A stretch of 64,000 nt of DNA from an uncultured Erythrobacter sp. (GTDB taxonomy: Bacteria > Pseudomonadota > Alphaproteobacteria > Sphingomonadales > Sphingomonadaceae), in assembly GCA_947488155.1 (NCBI GenBank), contig CANKYK010000001.1, positions 1,568,439 through 1,632,438 on the forward strand. The letters run 5' to 3'. Every line of letters begins with the position of its first letter. The stretch's first letter is position 1. The notes beneath the pieces are model-generated. The model did not search any database. It worked only from the letters and a program-made list of their open reading frames with translations, and was not told the DNA's origin. The position numbers were made by a program, and so were the translations under genes. Shown here one piece after another: positions 1-7,417 of the stretch.

Positions 1-787
1 CGGCTACCGTGACAATCTGGAGACCTATCCCGGTCTTGAGATTACCGCCGACAATCCGCTGGAAAATGCGATTGCCGCCGGGGCTTGGAATCTGACCGAC
101 AATATCTCCAAACTGGGCGGGCCGATTGATCGGACCGAGTGGTTTATGACCCCGCAAACGGTCAATGCCTATTACAACCCGACCAAGAACGAGATCGTTT
201 TCCCCGCCGCCATCCTGCAACAGCCATTCTTTGGCGTGAGCGCTGATATTGCGGTCAATTACGGCGCGATCGGCGGGGTGATCGGACATGAGATTGGCCA
301 TGGTTTCGACGACCAAGGATCCAAGTCCGACGGTACCGGCAAACTGCGCAATTGGTGGACCGATGAAGACCGCGCGGCCTTTGATGAGCGCGGTGATGCG
401 CTCGTCGCGCAATACAGTTCGTTCTGCCCGTTTGACGAAGGCGAAACCTGTGTGAACGGCCGCCTGACCCTGGGTGAGAACATCGGCGATGTTGGTGGGC
501 TGTCGCTTGCTTACCGCGCCTATAAGATCGCCACCGCAGGCAAAGACGTGCCTGTGATCGACGGCTTCACCGGCGATCAGCGGTTCTTCCTGGCTTGGGC
601 GCAGGTCTGGCGCTCGGCTCAGCGTGAGGAAAATTATCGCCTGCGTCTGCGCACCGGCGCACACAGCCCAGAGGAATACCGGGTGAACGGCGTCGTGCGC
701 AATCTGGATGCCTGGTACGAAGCCTTTGGCGTGACCGAAGACGATGCGATGTACATCCCGCCAGAAGAACGCGTGAAAATCTGGTAA
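1..787 (+). CDS. M13 family zinc metallopeptidase (neprilysin/PepO-like), C-terminal part
   Basis: The gene enters from outside the window; the open frame runs from base 2 to a TAA at 785-787. It encodes the catalytic end of an M13 endopeptidase. The zinc motif HEIGH is at 287-301, followed by GFDDQG, and the third-ligand motif ENIGDVGG lies about 60 residues later. The upstream segment with YYNPTKNEIVFPA is the family's substrate-binding strand region. The C-terminal Trp (VKIW) matches the conserved family end. These enzymes are usually secreted or lipid-anchored oligopeptidases; the N-terminus that would show this is missing. Family assignment is secure, the substrate is unknown. Confidence 0.93.
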   Translation, partial: GYRDNLETYPGLEITADNPLENAIAAGAWNLTDNISKLGGPIDRTEWFMTPQTVNAYYNPTKNEIVFPAAILQQPFFGVSADIAVNYGAIGGVIGHEIGHGFDDQGSKSDGTGKLRNWWTDEDRAAFDERGDALVAQYSSFCPFDEGETCVNGRLTLGENIGDVGGLSLAYRAYKIATAGKDVPVIDGFTGDQRFFLAWAQVWRSAQREENYRLRLRTGAHSPEEYRVNGVVRNLDAWYEAFGVTEDDAMYIPPEERVKIW

Positions 788-823
788 TTGAGCGCACGCT
801 AAAACGTGTAGTTTGAGCTGAAA

Positions 824-845
824 CGGGCTGCCTTCGGGCAGCCCG
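824..845 (+). terminator. Stem-loop after the M13 peptidase gene
   Basis: A perfect 9-bp GC-rich stem (824-832 with 837-845) closes a TTCG tetraloop. It lies 37 bases after the peptidase stop. No clear T-run follows, so it may be a terminator of the weak-tail type or an RNA 3'-end stabiliser. Confidence 0.55.
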
Positions 846-923
846 CAAGGCTGGCTTGGTTCTAGGCGCGAAATTCAACAAAAAAATTGACTTGGCACCG
901 CCGCATGCCAAGGCAGTGACATC

Positions 924-1769
924 ATGACATTCCTGCAATTGCTTCTTATCGCGGTCGTCCAAGGGATCACGGAATTCCTGCCGATTTCCTCGTCAGGCCA
1001 TTTGATCCTGATCCCCTATTTGACCGATTTTTCTGACCAGGGCCCGCTGATCGATGTGGCGGTGCACGTTGGGTCTCTGCTCGCGATTATCGTCTATTTC
1101 TTCAAGGATGTGGTCGTGCTTGCGCGCGGCGGATTTGCATCGGTTGGCATTGGGCAAGCACCGTCAGAGCGCAAATTGTTCTGGTGGATTGTGCTCGGCA
1201 CGATCCCGGCGGTGGTGTTTGGCCTGTCGATCAAGATGGGCCTGTTCAATGGCTTTGCGGAAAGCGTGTTTGGCATCACCATTATTGATGACGATCTGAT
1301 GTCGTCGATCCGCTTCACCGATTTGATCGCGGTCAATCTGATTTTCTACGGTATTCTGCTGGGCATCGCGGATTATTTCGGGCGCGATCATAAGAGCTTT
1401 GAGGATATGACCTGGCGTGACGGCTTGATCGTCGGCCTGGCTCAGGCGCTGGCGATTATTCCCGGTACCAGCCGTTCTGGCGTCACGATGACGGCGGCCC
1501 GCGCGCTGGGATACAGCCGGGTGGAATCGGCGCGTTTTTCGTTTCTCTTGTCGATCCCGGCGGTGGCCGGTGCAGGTGTGCTGATCGTGCCAGAGATTTT
1601 TGAGGCAGGCGGCGAACTTGCATTTGAAGCGCTGATCGCTGGAGTGCTGACGTTTGTCGCGGCGTTCCTGACGATGGCGTTCCTGATGAACTTCCTCAAG
1701 AAAGCATCGATGCTGGTTTTCGTGCTTTACCGCGTGGCGATGGGCGCCGCCTTGCTGATCATTTTCTAA
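924..1769 (+). CDS. uppP: Undecaprenyl-diphosphatase UppP (BacA family)
   Basis: Integral membrane enzyme that dephosphorylates undecaprenyl diphosphate to recycle the lipid carrier for peptidoglycan and other envelope polymers; overproduction is known to give bacitracin resistance. The 281-aa product has the normal family length. Both signature motifs are visible: EFLPISSSGH at residues 17-26 and PGTSRSG at 180-186, the phosphatase active site facing the periplasm. The rest is strongly hydrophobic with about eight membrane segments. The ATG at 924 follows an AAGG. A small membrane-protein gene follows 19 bp downstream and is probably cotranscribed. Confidence 0.96.
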   Translation: MTFLQLLLIAVVQGITEFLPISSSGHLILIPYLTDFSDQGPLIDVAVHVGSLLAIIVYFFKDVVVLARGGFASVGIGQAPSERKLFWWIVLGTIPAVVFGLSIKMGLFNGFAESVFGITIIDDDLMSSIRFTDLIAVNLIFYGILLGIADYFGRDHKSFEDMTWRDGLIVGLAQALAIIPGTSRSGVTMTAARALGYSRVESARFSFLLSIPAVAGAGVLIVPEIFEAGGELAFEALIAGVLTFVAAFLTMAFLMNFLKKASMLVFVLYRVAMGAALLIIF

Positions 1770-1788
1770 ACCGCGTGAGGAGCGATCA

Positions 1789-2040
1789 ATGGCGATTTTG
1801 ATACTGATTGTGATGGGCGCGCTGCTGGGCTGGTTCGCGTCAATCCTGGTCCGCACAGAGGAGGCGGGCGGCATCTTTCGCAATATCGGGCTGGGCCTGC
1901 TGGCGAGTGCAATTGGCGGGCTGTCTATGAACGGCGGCGCGCTGTTTGGGGCGCTTGGCTGGATGGCGCTGGGCGTGGCTGCGCTCGCGGCGCTGGTCGT
2001 GCTGGCCGCCTATAATCTCATCTTCGTAGTAAAGTTTTAG
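1789..2040 (+). CDS. Small membrane protein, GlsB/YeaQ/YmgE-like
   Basis: The 83-aa product is almost entirely hydrophobic, with three predicted membrane segments separated by short Gly-rich turns and a short charged stretch (RTEEAGG). This layout resembles the transglycosylase-associated GlsB/YeaQ/YmgE family of general-stress membrane proteins, whose biochemical role is not settled. A strong ribosome site (TGAGGAG) precedes the ATG. It follows uppP by 19 bp, so it is likely in the same transcript. Family membership rests on hydropathy and Gly pattern only. Confidence 0.7.
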   Translation: MAILILIVMGALLGWFASILVRTEEAGGIFRNIGLGLLASAIGGLSMNGGALFGALGWMALGVAALAALVVLAAYNLIFVVKF

Positions 2041-2090
2041 AGAATAGTAGTTGTGGCTTGGTCGCGGAGCACGGTTCGCGATCAGCGGAC

Positions 2091-2123
2091 CGCAAGGCCG
2101 ACTGGCCGCCCGCAAGGCCGACT
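2091..2123. repeat. Short tandem repeat, two copies of CGCAAGGCCGACT
   Basis: The 13-base word occurs at 2091-2103 and 2111-2123, exactly 20 bp apart, in the gap between the small membrane-protein gene and the convergent phhA. The surrounding bases are GC-rich and open in two plus-strand frames but have no start codon. Role unknown; it may be a remnant of coding sequence or a dispersed repeat. Confidence 0.5.
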
Positions 2124-2171
2124 AGCCCCGAGGATATCGCGAACGCGGATGCATTTGCGGAACACTAAGAA

Positions 2172-3110
2172 TCACACAGGATCCGCATTGCTCCCGCGCC
2201 CACCGCGCAGATGATATTCCTGTGATCCGCGGTTCACCACATTGTCGACATCGATCACCGCGCTGTTGGCATAAGTGAAGCTTGCCGCGAGGCTCCGATA
2301 AAGCCGGTCAAAATCGCGCTCCACCGTTTGACGGTAAAGATCCTCAAAGCTCTCAATTACGAAATAGGTAGGTTGCAGATCGCTGATCACATAGTCGGTG
2401 CGCATTGCCCGATCGACATTGAGCATGATGCGGTTGGGGCTCTTCGCTTCGGTCGCAAACACCACCTCTGTGGGGCCGGACAAAATGCCGGCGCCGTAAG
2501 CCTTAATGCCGTCTGTCTCTTCGAGCAGGCCGAACTCGACCGTGTACCAATAAAGCGCGCCCAGCGCCTTTAGACGGTTGTAACGCATCGCCTTCCACCC
2601 GGCACGGCCATATTCCTGCATGTAATCGGCGAACACCGGATCGGTCAGCATCGGCACATGGCCGAATACATCGTGGAACACGTCGGGTTCCTGAATGTAG
2701 TCAAATGTCTCTCGCGTGCGGATGAAATTGCCCGCTGGGAAGCGGCGATTGGCGAGGTGCCAGAAGAACACGTGATCAGGGATCAGCATTGGCACGGGCA
2801 CGACTGTCCAGCCGGTCAGCGCGTTGAGTTCCTCAGACAATTTACCAAATTCCGGCACGCCGCCGCGCCCCAGATCGAGCTTCTCAAGGCCCGCCATAAA
2901 GGCGCTTGCCGCGCGTCCGGGCAGAACCTTCATCTGCCGCGCAAACAGATCGTTCCAGATCGCGTGATCTTCTGATCGGTAATGCGCCTGCACAGGCTCG
3001 ATCCAATCCTCACCCAAATGGTCAGGTTTCTGGAGCGGCGCGGTAAAAACGTCCTCCGGCAGATCGGGGAGGCGCGCAAAATCGGTTTCGGGTTCGCTTA
3101 GTGTAGCCAT
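2172..3110 (-). CDS. phhA: Phenylalanine 4-monooxygenase
   Basis: Iron- and tetrahydropterin-dependent aromatic amino acid hydroxylase that converts phenylalanine to tyrosine, the first step of phenylalanine catabolism. The three iron ligands are readable: His146 and His151 in the FHDVFGHVP motif and Glu192 in YWYTVEFG. The 312-aa length fits bacterial single-domain PAH without a regulatory ACT domain. I chose the ATG at 3110 (MATLSEP) because an open frame continuing further upstream is unlike the family and overlaps the promoter of the divergent PPK2 gene. The C-terminus ends with a Gly/Arg-rich tail. No pterin-recycling gene lies next to it. Confidence 0.95.
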   Translation of the reverse strand: MATLSEPETDFARLPDLPEDVFTAPLQKPDHLGEDWIEPVQAHYRSEDHAIWNDLFARQMKVLPGRAASAFMAGLEKLDLGRGGVPEFGKLSEELNALTGWTVVPVPMLIPDHVFFWHLANRRFPAGNFIRTRETFDYIQEPDVFHDVFGHVPMLTDPVFADYMQEYGRAGWKAMRYNRLKALGALYWYTVEFGLLEETDGIKAYGAGILSGPTEVVFATEAKSPNRIMLNVDRAMRTDYVISDLQPTYFVIESFEDLYRQTVERDFDRLYRSLAASFTYANSAVIDVDNVVNRGSQEYHLRGGRGSNADPV

Positions 3111-3174
3111 AGCCTTCAGATTTGGACTACCACCGCGATAGTGCAAGGGTAAATCGCTCAAGAGAGGCAGGCGC

Positions 3175-3942
3175 ATGAAGGGTAAGGAATTTCGCGAGGC
3201 GCTGGAGCCGCTGACGGAAGAGCTGGTTGGAATGGCGCGCTGGGCGCGCACGACAGGCGCGCGGATCGTCGTGTTGTTTGAGGGGCGCGATACCGCTGGT
3301 AAAGGCGGCGCGATCCGCGCGGTGCGGGACAAGCTCAACCCGCGCCAATGCCGCACAGTCGCGCTGAGCAAGCCGACCGAGGATGAGCAGACACAGTGGT
3401 ATTTCCAGCGCTATATTGCGCATCTGCCCTGCGCCGGTGAAATCGTACTGTTCGATCGCAGTTGGTACAATCGGGCGGGCGTTGAAGATGTGATGGGCTA
3501 TGCGAACAAGGCGCAGGTCGCCGCCTTCCTGGAGCAGGCACCAGTGTTTGAAAAAATGCTGACCGATGATGGCATTCTTCTGTTCAAATATTGGCTGACA
3601 ACCGATCAGGAACGGCAGGAGGAACGCCTGGCCGAGCGGCTAGAAGATCCGCTCAAACGCTGGAAATTGTCGCCGGTCGATCTGGCCGCGCGCGAGAAAT
3701 ATGACGATTACACCCGCGCTCGCGAAGCCATGTTGCGCGCGACCCATACCGACAATGCACCGTGGACCTTGGTTGATTTCAACGATCAGAAACGCGGGCG
3801 GCTCACACTGATTCGCGATCTGCTCGACCGTTTGCCGGACACCCATGTTGAGCCGCCAGAGATCGACTTTCCGAAACTAAGCAGCGCGCCCAAGGCGGAG
3901 AGCTACGGCGTGATCGAGCCGATTGCCGACTTTCCTGATTAG
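3175..3942 (+). CDS. ppk2: Polyphosphate kinase 2 family protein
   Basis: P-loop kinase that transfers phosphate between polyphosphate and nucleoside di- or monophosphates. Walker A reads GRDTAGKGG at residues 37-45 and Walker B with its lid Arg reads VLFDRSWYNR at 91-100, both hallmarks of PPK2. At 255 aa it is a one-domain enzyme like class I/III members; the nucleotide preference cannot be read from sequence by eye. It is divergent from phhA with a 64-bp spacer. No Pho box is visible upstream, unlike three phosphate genes elsewhere in the window. Confidence 0.93.
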   Translation: MKGKEFREALEPLTEELVGMARWARTTGARIVVLFEGRDTAGKGGAIRAVRDKLNPRQCRTVALSKPTEDEQTQWYFQRYIAHLPCAGEIVLFDRSWYNRAGVEDVMGYANKAQVAAFLEQAPVFEKMLTDDGILLFKYWLTTDQERQEERLAERLEDPLKRWKLSPVDLAAREKYDDYTRAREAMLRATHTDNAPWTLVDFNDQKRGRLTLIRDLLDRLPDTHVEPPEIDFPKLSSAPKAESYGVIEPIADFPD

Positions 3943-3960
3943 GATTGACAAAATCACCTT

Positions 3961-3992
3961 CTGATATAAACATGATATCATAATTATATCAG
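3961..3992. promoter_or_regulatory. 32-bp dyad operator made of TGATAT half-sites upstream of the SPFH gene
   Basis: CTGATATA at 3961-3968 and TATATCAG at 3985-3992 are perfect inverted arms. ATGATATCAT at 3972-3981 is itself a palindrome with the same centre (3976.5). Fourteen of sixteen symmetric pairs match. A further TGATAT overlaps the start codon at 4001-4006. A -35-like TTGACA lies at 3945-3950, so the dyad would cover the -10 region and start site. The ribosome site AGAGGAGG directly follows. Multiple short symmetric half-sites are what a ribbon-helix-helix repressor binds, and one is encoded as the second gene of this unit. The binding is inferred. Confidence 0.75.
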
Positions 3993-4004
3993 AGGAGGCA
4001 TGAT

Positions 4005-4922
4005 ATGTCCGATACAACCAACATTATGACCCGCAGCAGCGAGCGAGCGGGATCTGCCTACAATGGCTACGTCATGCTCGCGGTGCTGGCCGTGGTCACG
4101 GCCTTGGTGCTCTTCGTTATCTTCAGCTTGGTGCCAGAAAGCGGCGCAACCAAACCAGAAAAGCTGGCGTTTGTCGGCACCATCGCGCTGGGGATCATCG
4201 TAGTGCTGATCGGTTCCATCGGCTTTTTCATGATCCAGCCTAACCAGGCGGCGGTGATCACATTGTTCGGCGAATATCGCGGCACGGTGCGCGATGAGGG
4301 CCTGCAATGGGTCTGGCCATGGATGATCAAGAAGAAAGTCAGTGTGCGCGCCCACAACATTCACTCCGAAAAGGTCAAGATCAACGATCTGCGCGGCAAT
4401 CCGATTGAGGTCGCCTGTAATGTCGTATGGCGCGTGTCGGACAGTGCGCAGGCAGTGTTTGATGTCGACGATTATAAGGAGTTTGTGAACATCCAGATCG
4501 AGGCGGGGCTGCGCACTGTGGGCGCGCGCCACCCCTATGACGATATGTCGGACGAGGATGAAACAACTCTGCGCGGCAGCGCCGATGTCGTGAATGCTGA
4601 GCTGCGCGAAGAGCTGAATGAGCGGCTGATCGTTGCCGGGATTATCGTCGATGAAGCGGGTCTTACTCACCTCGCTTATGCCCCAGAAATCGCGGGCGCC
4701 ATGCTGCGCCGTCAGCAAGCCGATGCAGTGATCGCCGCGCGCAAGAAGGTGGTGATTGGCGCGGTCGGTATGGTCGAGGATGCGCTCGGTAAATTGTCTA
4801 GCGACGGCATTGTCGAGCTTGATGATGAGCGGCGCGCGGCCATGGTTTCCAACCTGATGATCGTTCTGTGCGGCGACCGCGAAGCACAGCCAGTGGTCAA
4901 CGCAGGCACGCTTTACCAATAA
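4005..4922 (+). CDS. SPFH (band 7) domain membrane protein
   Basis: The 305-aa product has two N-terminal membrane segments (about 21-43 and 55-76) followed by an SPFH domain starting with the typical IQPNQAAVITLFGEYRG segment near residue 77. The C-terminal part has Ala/Arg-rich helices (about 235-260), as in flotillin/stomatin proteins that form large membrane-bound oligomers. Proteins of this type organise membrane microdomains or regulate membrane proteases; the role here is unknown. It is the first gene of a two-gene unit with an Arc-type regulator 22 bp downstream and sits under a symmetric operator. The ribosome site AGAGGAGG is strong. Confidence 0.88.
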   Translation: MSDTTNIMTRSSERAGSAYNGYVMLAVLAVVTALVLFVIFSLVPESGATKPEKLAFVGTIALGIIVVLIGSIGFFMIQPNQAAVITLFGEYRGTVRDEGLQWVWPWMIKKKVSVRAHNIHSEKVKINDLRGNPIEVACNVVWRVSDSAQAVFDVDDYKEFVNIQIEAGLRTVGARHPYDDMSDEDETTLRGSADVVNAELREELNERLIVAGIIVDEAGLTHLAYAPEIAGAMLRRQQADAVIAARKKVVIGAVGMVEDALGKLSSDGIVELDDERRAAMVSNLMIVLCGDREAQPVVNAGTLYQ

Positions 4923-4944
4923 ACCGTGACAACGGGAGGCAGCC

Positions 4945-5145
4945 ATGGCTGCACCGAAGAAAAAGGCTTTTGCGCTGAGACTCGATCCGGCGGTGCATGC
5001 GGCGATAGAACGCCTCGCTGCCGCCGAATTACGCTCAGCCAATGCTGAGATTGAAATGCTCCTGCGTGAAGCTTTGTCGGCGCGCGGGATCAAGCTGGAG
5101 CGCAGCGAGCCGCCCCGCCGGGGGCGGCCGCCAAAGCAAAGCTAA
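4945..5145 (+). CDS. Arc-family ribbon-helix-helix DNA-binding protein
   Basis: The 66-aa product starts with a basic arm (PKKK), then a beta strand FALRLDP and two helices (VHAAIERLAAAELRSANAEI and onward), the Arc/MetJ-type ribbon-helix-helix fold, and ends in a basic Pro/Arg tail (RRGRPPKQ) like an AT-hook. Dimers of this fold bind short inverted repeats through the beta ribbon. The ribosome site GGGAGG precedes the ATG. Position behind the SPFH gene and the TGATAT dyad upstream suggest it represses its own operon. No toxin-like partner is present, so a toxin-antitoxin role is not supported. Confidence 0.85.
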   Translation: MAAPKKKAFALRLDPAVHAAIERLAAAELRSANAEIEMLLREALSARGIKLERSEPPRRGRPPKQS

Positions 5146-5152
5146 GGCGCGA

Positions 5153-6088
5153 TTATGTGCCCGCCTTGGCCTTGGTGACTTGGCGACCATCCGCAGCAAA
5201 GGCACCCATCTCATAGCCATCATCGGATCGCCGCATCACCAGGTGCAGCGGTTCATCTGCAATAGCTGGCGAAGTGCCGCGAAAACTGAAACTGCGCAGA
5301 ATGTTTTCACCCAGCTCGCGCGCCGCCAATTGCAGCAGCAAGGAGGCGGTTAGCGGCCCATGCACGACCAAGCCGCGATAGCGCTCCTGAGCTTCAGCGT
5401 AGGGCGCATCATAGTGAATGCGGTGCGAGTTGAAGGTCAGCGCTGAGTAGCGAAACAGCAGGCGCGGATCGGGAGTAAGCTCCCGGTGGGCGTCCCACTC
5501 GGCGGGATCGAACGTGCCCTTGCCGAGCGGCGGCGGCGATAGCGGTGCGTCTGCCGGTGCAGCCTCACGGTAAACCAAAGTCTGAGTTTCGCTGACGGCG
5601 AGCGTACCATTCGCGCTCGTCTCATGCCCGACATTGACGAACACCAGCTCTCCCGACCCGCCTGATTTTACATCCACGGATAGAATGCGGCTGGTGCGCG
5701 CAATGCTGGCGCCAAGGGGAATTGGTGAGATGAACTTGATCGCGCTGGAGGCCCACATTCGGCGCGGCATTGGAACCGGCGGCAGGAAGCTGTCCATGCT
5801 GTCATCGCGGGCCGGATGGCCGTCCTCTCCCAGGGTCGCAGTTGGCGCGTCCGGAGTGCAAAGCGCGAGATGGATGCCTTGGGGAAGAAGTTTTGGAATC
5901 CCGAACCGCCCGTGCCCTCCACCCTTCCATCCGGATTGTGTCCCGGTAGACTCCGGGTGGAAGGGTGGAGGGCACGGGCGGTTCGGGTTGTCCAACACAA
6001 AAGTCGCCAACCAGCGTGCAGCCAATCCCTCATCCAGCCGATCAGAGCTGCGCTGCTCGCGCCCGACCCATGCCTCATATCCGCTCAT
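5153..6088 (-). CDS. FAS1-like/MaoC acyl-CoA dehydratase (mesaconyl-C4-CoA hydratase-like) with translated palindrome
   Basis: Hot-dog fold hydratase of the FAS1-like dehydratase family, which adds or removes water from enoyl-CoA esters. Family motifs are visible: LGEDGHPAR, FLPPVPMPRRMWA, LVFVNVGHE, and near the C-terminus FNSHRIHYDAPYA with the catalytic-type His. The 311-aa length is about 30 residues over the usual length; the excess (about residues 34-64, rich in Pro and Gly) is encoded by the inverted-repeat element at 5900-5987, read without a stop. The insertion lies in the loop after the first helix. The start overlaps the thiolase stop by one base (TAATG), so it is translationally coupled as the last gene of the acyl-CoA cluster. 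Activity despite the insert is uncertain. Confidence 0.85.
   Translation of the reverse strand: MSGYEAWVGREQRSSDRLDEGLAARWLATFVLDNPNRPCPPPFHPESTGTQSGWKGGGHGRFGIPKLLPQGIHLALCTPDAPTATLGEDGHPARDDSMDSFLPPVPMPRRMWASSAIKFISPIPLGASIARTSRILSVDVKSGGSGELVFVNVGHETSANGTLAVSETQTLVYREAAPADAPLSPPPLGKGTFDPAEWDAHRELTPDPRLLFRYSALTFNSHRIHYDAPYAEAQERYRGLVVHGPLTASLLLQLAARELGENILRSFSFRGTSPAIADEPLHLVMRRSDDGYEMGAFAADGRQVTKAKAGT
5900..5987. repeat. Long inverted-repeat element, copy A, inside a coding sequence
   Basis: Arms of 36 bp (5900-5935 and 5952-5987) pair at 35 positions plus one G-T wobble, around a 16-bp loop. The inner arm core CCTCCACCCTTCC is shared with copies at 43853 and 45697. Read on the minus strand the loop begins GTCTACCGGGA, close to GCCTACCGGGA of the copy at 45697. 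The element is in frame within the dehydratase gene and encodes roughly PNRPCPPPFHPES to GGGHGRFG. It resembles in behaviour, not in sequence, the coding palindromes known from Rickettsia. Confidence 0.9.
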
Positions 6089-7314
6089 TAGGCGGCGCGC
6101 TCAAAGACAGCAGCGATGCCTTGCCCGCCGCCGATGCACATCGTCTCGAGGCCATATCGTGCGCCGCGCCGGTGCATTTCAGCGGCCATATCGGCGAGAA
6201 TACGCCCGCCGGTCGCGCCAATCGGATGGCCGAGCGAAATGCCTGAACCATTGACGTTGAGGATCTCGCGGCGACTATCATCCTCTGACCAGCCCCAGCC
6301 TTTGAGTACAGCGAGCACTTGCGGCGCGAAGGCTTCGTTGAGTTCCACGAGGTCAATGTCGTCCCAGCTATAGCCGCGCCGTTCGAACAGGCGCTGCGTC
6401 GCTGGCACGGGGCCAATGCCCATGCGGCTCGGGTCGCAGCCCGCCGCCGCCCAACCGCCAAACCACAAGCTTGGCTCTAGGCCCAATTCTTCAAGCTTAT
6501 CCTCGGCCACGACCAGACAGGCCGCCGCTGCGTCGTTTTGCTGGCTCGCATTGCCGGCGGTGACGATGGCGTCTGGATCGCGTTTCAGATCGAGCGCGCG
6601 CAATTTGGCCAAACTCTCTTCGGTGGCATCGGCGCGAAAGCCTTCGTCGCGCGCGACCGTCACGGGATCGCCGCGTCGCTGGGGTACATCGACGGTCACC
6701 AATTGCTCGTCAAACTTGCCCGCCTCCCATGCGGCGGCGGCGTTTTGGTGGCTGCGCACGGCATAGGCGTCTGCCTGCTCGCGGGTTATTGCGTAATCTT
6801 TAGCGAGGTTTTCCGCCGTCTCAATCATGCCAGTGATCACGCCAAATCGCTCGATTGGCTGGCTCATCAAACGTCCGCGAGACAGGCGATCATGCAGGGT
6901 GATGTCGCCCATTCGCGCGCCGCCCCGGCCCTGAATTGTGTAATGCTCTACGTTCGACATGCTCTCGCATCCGCCTGCGACCACGACGTCGGCCATGCCG
7001 GTTTCAACCATCATCGCCGCATTGGCGACCGCTTGCAGGCCTGATCCGCAGCGCCGATCGAGCTGATATCCCGGCACTTCCAACGGCAAGCCCGCCGCGA
7101 GCCAGGCCCAGTGCCCAATCGCGGGTGCTTCGCCATTGCCGTATCCTTGGGAAAATACGACATCATCGACCCGTGCCGGATCAATCCCACTGCGTTCCAC
7201 CAACGCCTTGAGTATGACTGCGCCCAATTGCCCGGCATCCAGGCTGGATAGACCGCCCAGAAACTTGCCCACGGGGGTGCGAAGGGGCGAAACAATGGCT
7301 GCTCTTCTCGACAT
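6088..7314 (-). CDS. Acetyl-CoA acetyltransferase (thiolase II family)
   Basis: Thiolase that cleaves 3-ketoacyl-CoA or condenses acetyl-CoA. All catalytic parts are present in 408 aa: nucleophile Cys89 in DRRCGSG, the GHPIGATGGR His at about 363, and the second Cys at about 393 in CIGGGQG. The segment NEAFAPQ gives the conserved Asn-Glu pair. GGAG followed by six bases precedes the ATG at 7314. It lies in a leftward cluster with acyl-CoA dehydrogenase, CoA-transferase and dehydratase, fitting a beta-oxidation-like or organic-acid degradation route. A 103-bp gap with a sphingomonad inverted repeat separates it from the CoA-transferase. Confidence 0.95.
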   Translation of the reverse strand: MSRRAAIVSPLRTPVGKFLGGLSSLDAGQLGAVILKALVERSGIDPARVDDVVFSQGYGNGEAPAIGHWAWLAAGLPLEVPGYQLDRRCGSGLQAVANAAMMVETGMADVVVAGGCESMSNVEHYTIQGRGGARMGDITLHDRLSRGRLMSQPIERFGVITGMIETAENLAKDYAITREQADAYAVRSHQNAAAAWEAGKFDEQLVTVDVPQRRGDPVTVARDEGFRADATEESLAKLRALDLKRDPDAIVTAGNASQQNDAAAACLVVAEDKLEELGLEPSLWFGGWAAAGCDPSRMGIGPVPATQRLFERRGYSWDDIDLVELNEAFAPQVLAVLKGWGWSEDDSRREILNVNGSGISLGHPIGATGGRILADMAAEMHRRGARYGLETMCIGGGQGIAAVFERAA

Positions 7315-7332
7315 TCAAATCTCCGTTTGCCC

Positions 7333-7404
7333 TGAGCTTGTCGAAGGGCTGCTCTTCACTTTGTGCACGCAGCTAGAAGAAAGTGCAGTGCTTCGACAAG
7401 CTCA
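7333..7404. repeat. Sphingomonad-type inverted repeat (TGAGCTTGTCGAAG arms)
   Basis: TGAGCTTGTCGAAG at 7333-7346 and CTTCGACAAGCTCA at 7391-7404 form perfect 14-bp arms around a 44-bp spacer. Words of this kind are very common between genes of sphingomonads. Its site in the gap between two codirectional genes suggests an attenuator, mRNA-processing or 3'-end stabilising role for the transcript. Confidence 0.8.
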
Positions 7405-7417
7405 GTGCACACGGTTT

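Noticed and set aside
4945..5145. Antitoxin of a toxin-antitoxin pair
   Set aside because: The ribbon-helix-helix fold would fit, but the partner gene is a 305-aa SPFH membrane protein and no toxin frame adjoins it.
5634..6254. 206-aa plus-strand frame running through palindrome copy A
   Set aside because: No ribosome site or family pattern. It is open because the element lacks stops on both strands; the minus-strand dehydratase explains the region.
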